A DNA stretch of 64,000 nt from Athripsodes cinereus (lineage: Eukaryota > Arthropoda > Insecta > Trichoptera > Leptoceridae). The position numbers were made by a program, and so were the translations under genes. The notes under the pieces were generated by a model. The model was not told where the DNA came from and made no database searches. It saw only the letters and a list, made by a program, of their open reading frames with translations. The DNA lies in contig OX388329.1 in the NCBI GenBank assembly GCA_947579605.1, positions 22,028,299 to 22,092,298 on the forward strand, in the 5' to 3' direction. Below, one piece after another: positions 59,761-64,000 of the stretch (positions within the stretch are counted from its first letter, which is position 1; each line of letters opens with the position of its first letter).

Positions 59761-61258
59761 TAATTATTAACTTTAAGAACTTATGATTTGATTGAGCATT
59801 CACAAAACGTCTCGGTGCGTCTACTCAACACTCTTGTTGTTTTAGGTTCAATAGTCCGATAAAGAATAATATTAAATCTTCATAATATTATAAATCATCC
59901 CGAGTTGCTTCTTACGTATGTCAAAATGATTTCCTGAACACTACCTAATTAAAAAAAAAATGATTCCATTTTTTCTAACTATTATAATTGTACCATCAAC
60001 AGATGTAGGTAATAAAAATATCGCTTCTTCAAAAAGGAAACAAGGAACTCATTCAAATAAAATCTTATGCCTCATCATTATTGCATTTATTTATTAATCT
60101 ATTTCTTATTTATTTATTTATTTAATGTGTGGTGATAGGATTATAGAAATTAGACTGTTTACATAAGGTGTAGGTTGATATTATAATATGTTGTGGATAA
60201 TTTAGATAATAGGCTGTTTTGTAAAGCTCCTAGACATTTTGAGGAATAACTCAGTGGGAACGGGAAAAAAGTTTCATAATTCTTAACTAAGGGCTTCCTT
60301 TCAATTTCCTTTTTGTTTAAAGAGAACTCAGAACTCGCAATTACCCTACATCGATGCGTTACCACATATAACAATTTGGAGAAGGTGAGGTCCGTGAACG
60401 TATTCTGTATGTCCAGGAGCCTTTATAGGAGCCACATTAGACAGGAATGAAATATTTGTTTATTTTTTCTTTTTCTTTTCTTTTCTTTTTTTCTTTCTGT
60501 GTTTGTACTGTACTGGCAATAATAATAATAATGAACTCAAAGATGGGCTGGTCAAGTACAAGAAATATGTTTAATGGTTATTATGTTACATTTTGTATAA
60601 TTTTATTGTATGTTGCCCATTTTTTTAAATAAATAAATAAAAAAAATAAAGAGAGGAGCTTCTAAATCATCTAGTCTCAACAATTTTTTTTATTGATTTG
60701 TTTTAGAAATTACGTTATTGTGTATGATCATACAATAATGCTAATGATTCGACGATGTCTGAAAGAAATTAAGATAGTGATAAGTCACGTTGCAATTGTG
60801 ACTAAAATACGAGCAATAATAATTATGTTTTCCACTGTAAAGATAAGGTCTAAATTTCAATGAAATAATAAAATGTACCAAGTGAGATAATAATTGATAG
60901 AGTGGTGTCTTATTCTAACATATTGCCAGTACATAATTATATCATAACTATAGTATATTGTATTTTATTGCACAACCATGTGTAAGAAAGGGACACTTCT
61001 CTAGCAATTACTATCTCAGGTGGTACGTTTTTCCAAAGAAGTGCACGAAATTGTAATTTGTAATATGATTGGTCTGAACCTAGGACATCATCGCTGAAAA
61101 GAGATTTTGTGAGAATTGTAGATAAAAAGTAACAAAAATCCTGTAATAAACCTAGTGAAAAAGTTACCAATTAATTGGGAGCTATAAGTGAGCAACCTTT
61201 ACTTTTTATAATGAAGTTAGTTGATTCAATTGACCTGGGACATTTTGGTGTACCTACC
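59761..61258. other. Non-coding, AT-rich
   Basis: A pyrimidine tract TTTTCTTTTCTTTTC near 60466 and AATAAATAAATAAA near 60630 suggest a retroelement tail. No gene. Confidence 0.5.
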
Positions 61259-61345
61259 TATCTTAAGCAATGCGAATCCATCGAGGAGTTCAAAAAGAAG
61301 GTTAAAGGATACATATTACACAAAAATCCTCGATGGTTGATCTAA
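61259..61345 (+). repeat. Probable non-LTR ORF2 end
   Basis: Reads YLKQCESIEEFKKKVKGYIL then HKNPRWLI and TAA at 61343-61345. The F-KKVK-YIL ending is of the same style as other ORF2 tails here, but no upstream RT is recognisable. Confidence 0.35.
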
Positions 61346-61954
61346 GGGCTGGGCACGGGTTGTTCTGGACTTTGCGGGACGGACACAATTTATTATAGGT
61401 ATAACATATGTACAATATTTATTTTTGAATGTTTAATTTTATTATTTTAAGATAGTTATGTAAGATCACAGCCCAAAATCCTCGTAAGGGATTAGGCAAA
61501 ATAATATAGACTTTGTAAACATATTTTTTATTAATAAAAGTTAATAAAAAAAAGGTACAATATATAGTATATTTTGTTTATTATAGAAAATAACACAAAT
61601 TCTTGATTTTAATATCATAATATGAATATAAGTTGTACCAAAGTGGGTGACAAACAAAATAAGATAATTTTTATAATGTTGGTACCTACATTTTTAATGG
61701 AAATTACATTTTATGATGTTGTTACTATAAAATATATTAATAATAATATAAAATAAGTAATATTTAGAGATGATTTAAGTACACAGAAAATAAAAAATGC
61801 GTCGATGAAGTATTGGTATGTCTGAAACGAGGCGAGACTTAATAATCTTATGTAATGAACAATTTATATTTTTTGAAGAGATTCCTTATATTTTACTATA
61901 ATATTTTACTATAATATCAAATAATTTAAATTTATGAATTGTTTTCATCATCAT

Positions 61955-62092
61955 CATCATCGCCCTCAACGCTCCTCTCGGGAGCACAGGGCAGAAACCA
62001 GCCTCCTCCATTCAGAGCGTCTCAGTGCCAATTGCGTCACCTCTTCCCACGACATTCCTTGCGCTCTGATATCGTTGTCATAGGAATTGTTT
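61955..62092 (-). pseudogene. RT C-terminal fragment with GAT-repeat tail
   Basis: The - strand reads DIRAQGMSWEEVTQLALRRS then EWRRLVSALCSREER, then a run of GATGATGAT (CATCATCAT at 61949-61961 on +). Trinucleotide 3' tails of this sort are typical of RTE-like elements. Confidence 0.5.
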
Positions 62093-62334
62093 TACCAGAT
62101 TTGTAATACTGCACGCCTCTGACACCAGCAACCTTAGTTGCTGTTTTGAGGTATTGTTTATAATTGAATAAATTGAATAAAAATCTAGTAGGATTCCACT
62201 AGGTATCTGGTGAAATTTTTAAAGTAATGATAATTCTTTCCCTTACTCTTCCTCTGGTGGTATAGATAGAGAGGGTAGATTGTCAGATAAGTTATTAACA
62301 TTCCACATATATTTACATTCTTTGCTAAACCTAC

Positions 62335-62760
62335 ACAATTATATGATTATGTATGTAAGTGAAACTTGGACGTGGTTGAAGAAGGATGAGAGTGGAATAA
62401 ATGCCGTGGAGATGCGTTCACTGAGAAGAATGGTTGGTAAAACGTTGCGAGATAGAGTGAAGAAAGAGGATATCAGGGGAATGAGCGGATGCGAGAAGAG
62501 TGTTGTGGATAGAATGCTTGTAATGAATGTGGACGAAGCGAAAGAGGTTTGTAAGGATAATATTAATTGTGTCGGTGCACACGTAGTAGAATTCCATAAT
62601 AATGCAATTTGAAACAAGTGTTCATTTCTACTATTGTTTGTTAATTCGCAGAGAGACGTCTTTCGACTAATAAGGTCATTATCAATCGATTGATAAATCT
62701 ATATAGCGTTCCGTTCTCTCTGCCTACCTCTCCTGGGACATGGCGTGAGGGTATAGATGG
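62335..62760 (+). pseudogene. RT C-terminal fragment interrupted by a MITE relative
   Basis: MYVSETWTWLKKDESGINAV, EMRSLRRMVGKTLRDRVKKE and, further on, DEAKEVCKD are in one frame; the ending WRSVLSAYLSWDMA* resumes at 62700-62750. The roughly 140 bases between are an insertion related to the MITE at 830-1016. A middle portion of the domain is deleted relative to the family. Confidence 0.65.
62550..62692. mobile_element. Relative of the 830-1016 MITE, inserted in an RT fragment
   Basis: Shares ACGTAGTAGAATTCCATAA with the left flank of the 830 element, and CAGAGAGACGTCTTTCG with its core. RT sequence stops at about AAGGATA and resumes at AAATCTATATAGCGTTCC. Confidence 0.45.
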
Positions 62761-64000
62761 ATAGAGAGAGAAATTTTGTAAATATAAATCATGTCTTATT
62801 TGACTTGACAATCTAATACATGACTTTATTCCACGTAATTTTTAAACAGCCGTGCCTCCTCGAACTCCCTTTTTCAGATGCCGATGTGTCTTGTATAATA
62901 ATTATTATCTTCTTGGTACCTAAGTAATATATTATACTCCTTACAAATTATATCGCTATAATTGTTATTAGGTATTTACTTGTTGACTTTAGAGTGGGGA
63001 GTTTATGTATTTAACAATAAATTTAATTTTAACCCTAAACAAATATACGCGGAGCAAACAAACAGCACGTGTTTGAAATTAACTGGAAACGCCCACATAC
63101 TAAAATGTTTAAAATGGGTTGTATTTTAAAATTTTACTTCAGGAAAGATGTTAGAAACTACGCTACAAACATATACTTATTGGTAGATGCAGTAATCCAG
63201 CGAGTTTGTTATGTGAAATATTTTTTGTACAAATATTTTGAAAAGAATAAGGAGTTCACTGTTCATACATCGTATGTTGGAAAGGCATCCCAGCTTTTAA
63301 GAGTTGACTTTAGGCCAGTTTAAGAGATCCTGTTAAGTGACCACAAACAACGTCAAATAATTTCATTTATTACACTATTATAATCTATGAATCCTAGGTA
63401 TTCATTGCATATTGAATTTAAATAAAACATACTAAGTATTAATCTGAGGAGCAGCCGCCAAAAATAATTTCTTCTTTCCCACTCTCATTTTACATTTCTA
63501 ATTCAGCAATGAGGATTGCCACTCATCCTGAATGTATTGATTTTTTATTTCCTGAATTGGTATGGTATTAGTACATTATTTTCTATTTATATAGTAGGTG
63601 GATACATTATTATTTATCAGCAAAGAAAGATTAATTTTCTTCTTAGGATGTTGTCAATTTCTTTGCAAAAAAACAAAAAAGCAAATAACTTCACCAAATG
63701 AACTAATTTTAATACACACACTTTACTCTTTTTTGTAATTCTTCAGACTTTTCATTTCTAAATAAGTGTTACTACAACCATATACACATCTTCAAACATT
63801 TGGTCCATCAATAAAATTATTTACTTATAATGCAATCAAATATTTCCTGATAAATTTGAACTATCGACTAAAAGTTAACCGCTAACTAATATACTCGTAA
63901 ACGAGTAAATAAGGGTGCGAGCTAATAAAAGTAATTCTGAATTGCATGGCAAATAACAATATGTACACAAGACCCTGTAATCTAAGTGCCAATATAAAAG
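62761..64000. other. Non-coding, AT-rich window end
   Basis: Partial repeat C at 63480-63545. An 84-codon frame at 63069-63323 (MFEINWKRPHTKMFKMGCIL...) has no similarity I recognise and normal AT-rich composition. Confidence 0.5.

Noticed and set aside
63069..63323. 84-codon frame near the window end as a possible exon
   Set aside because: No recognisable domain, no convincing splice sites and AT-driven composition. I cannot exclude a fast-evolving gene, but there is no positive support.

Overview
The window looks like nuclear DNA from an insect, most likely a moth or butterfly. Reasons: strongly AT-rich sequence with very many TACCTACC/TAGGTACCTA-type runs; short, GT-AG-bounded introns in a single host gene; and a repeat load of 3'-end non-LTR retrotransposon fragments, tRNA-headed SINEs and non-autonomous DNA transposons of kinds common in Lepidoptera. 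The lineage call is inference from composition and repeat types, not from a search. There are no bacterial-type operons, CRISPR arrays or rRNA genes.

One host protein-coding gene is supported: an SLC36-type (proton-coupled amino acid transporter) gene on the + strand, with eight coding exons between 24130 and 30743 encoding 470 residues. All exon joins keep the frame and all introns are GT-AG. An in-frame TAA just upstream fixes the start. A 5' non-coding exon must lie upstream of the acceptor at 24091-24092. A quiet AT-rich stretch to about 33.74 kb is probably its 3' UTR.

Region 1 - 24 kb is repeat-dense: SINE-A copies (one with an eleven-unit 31-bp minisatellite), SINE-B copies, C-terminal pieces of one reverse transcriptase family, fold-back elements, two hAT-type elements with perfect 8-bp target duplications, a Mutator-like element with about 110-bp terminal repeats, and a 2.5-kb element with about 140-bp terminal repeats that splits a retrotransposon between two codons. 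Several insertions are nested inside one another. Region 24 - 34 kb is the transporter gene. Region 34 - 64 kb is a gene desert with scattered retrotransposon debris. The best pieces are the last 193 codons of an R4/Dong-type element on the - strand at 43.2 - 43.8 kb and a 5'-truncated RTE-type reverse transcriptase at 48.95 - 50.2 kb, broken only by one stop 20 codons from its end.

Nothing here forms a multi-gene system. The most informative structures are transposon architectures: the 2.5-kb split insertion, the fold-back family whose copies share an outer motif but carry different palindromes, and the minisatellite born inside a SINE.
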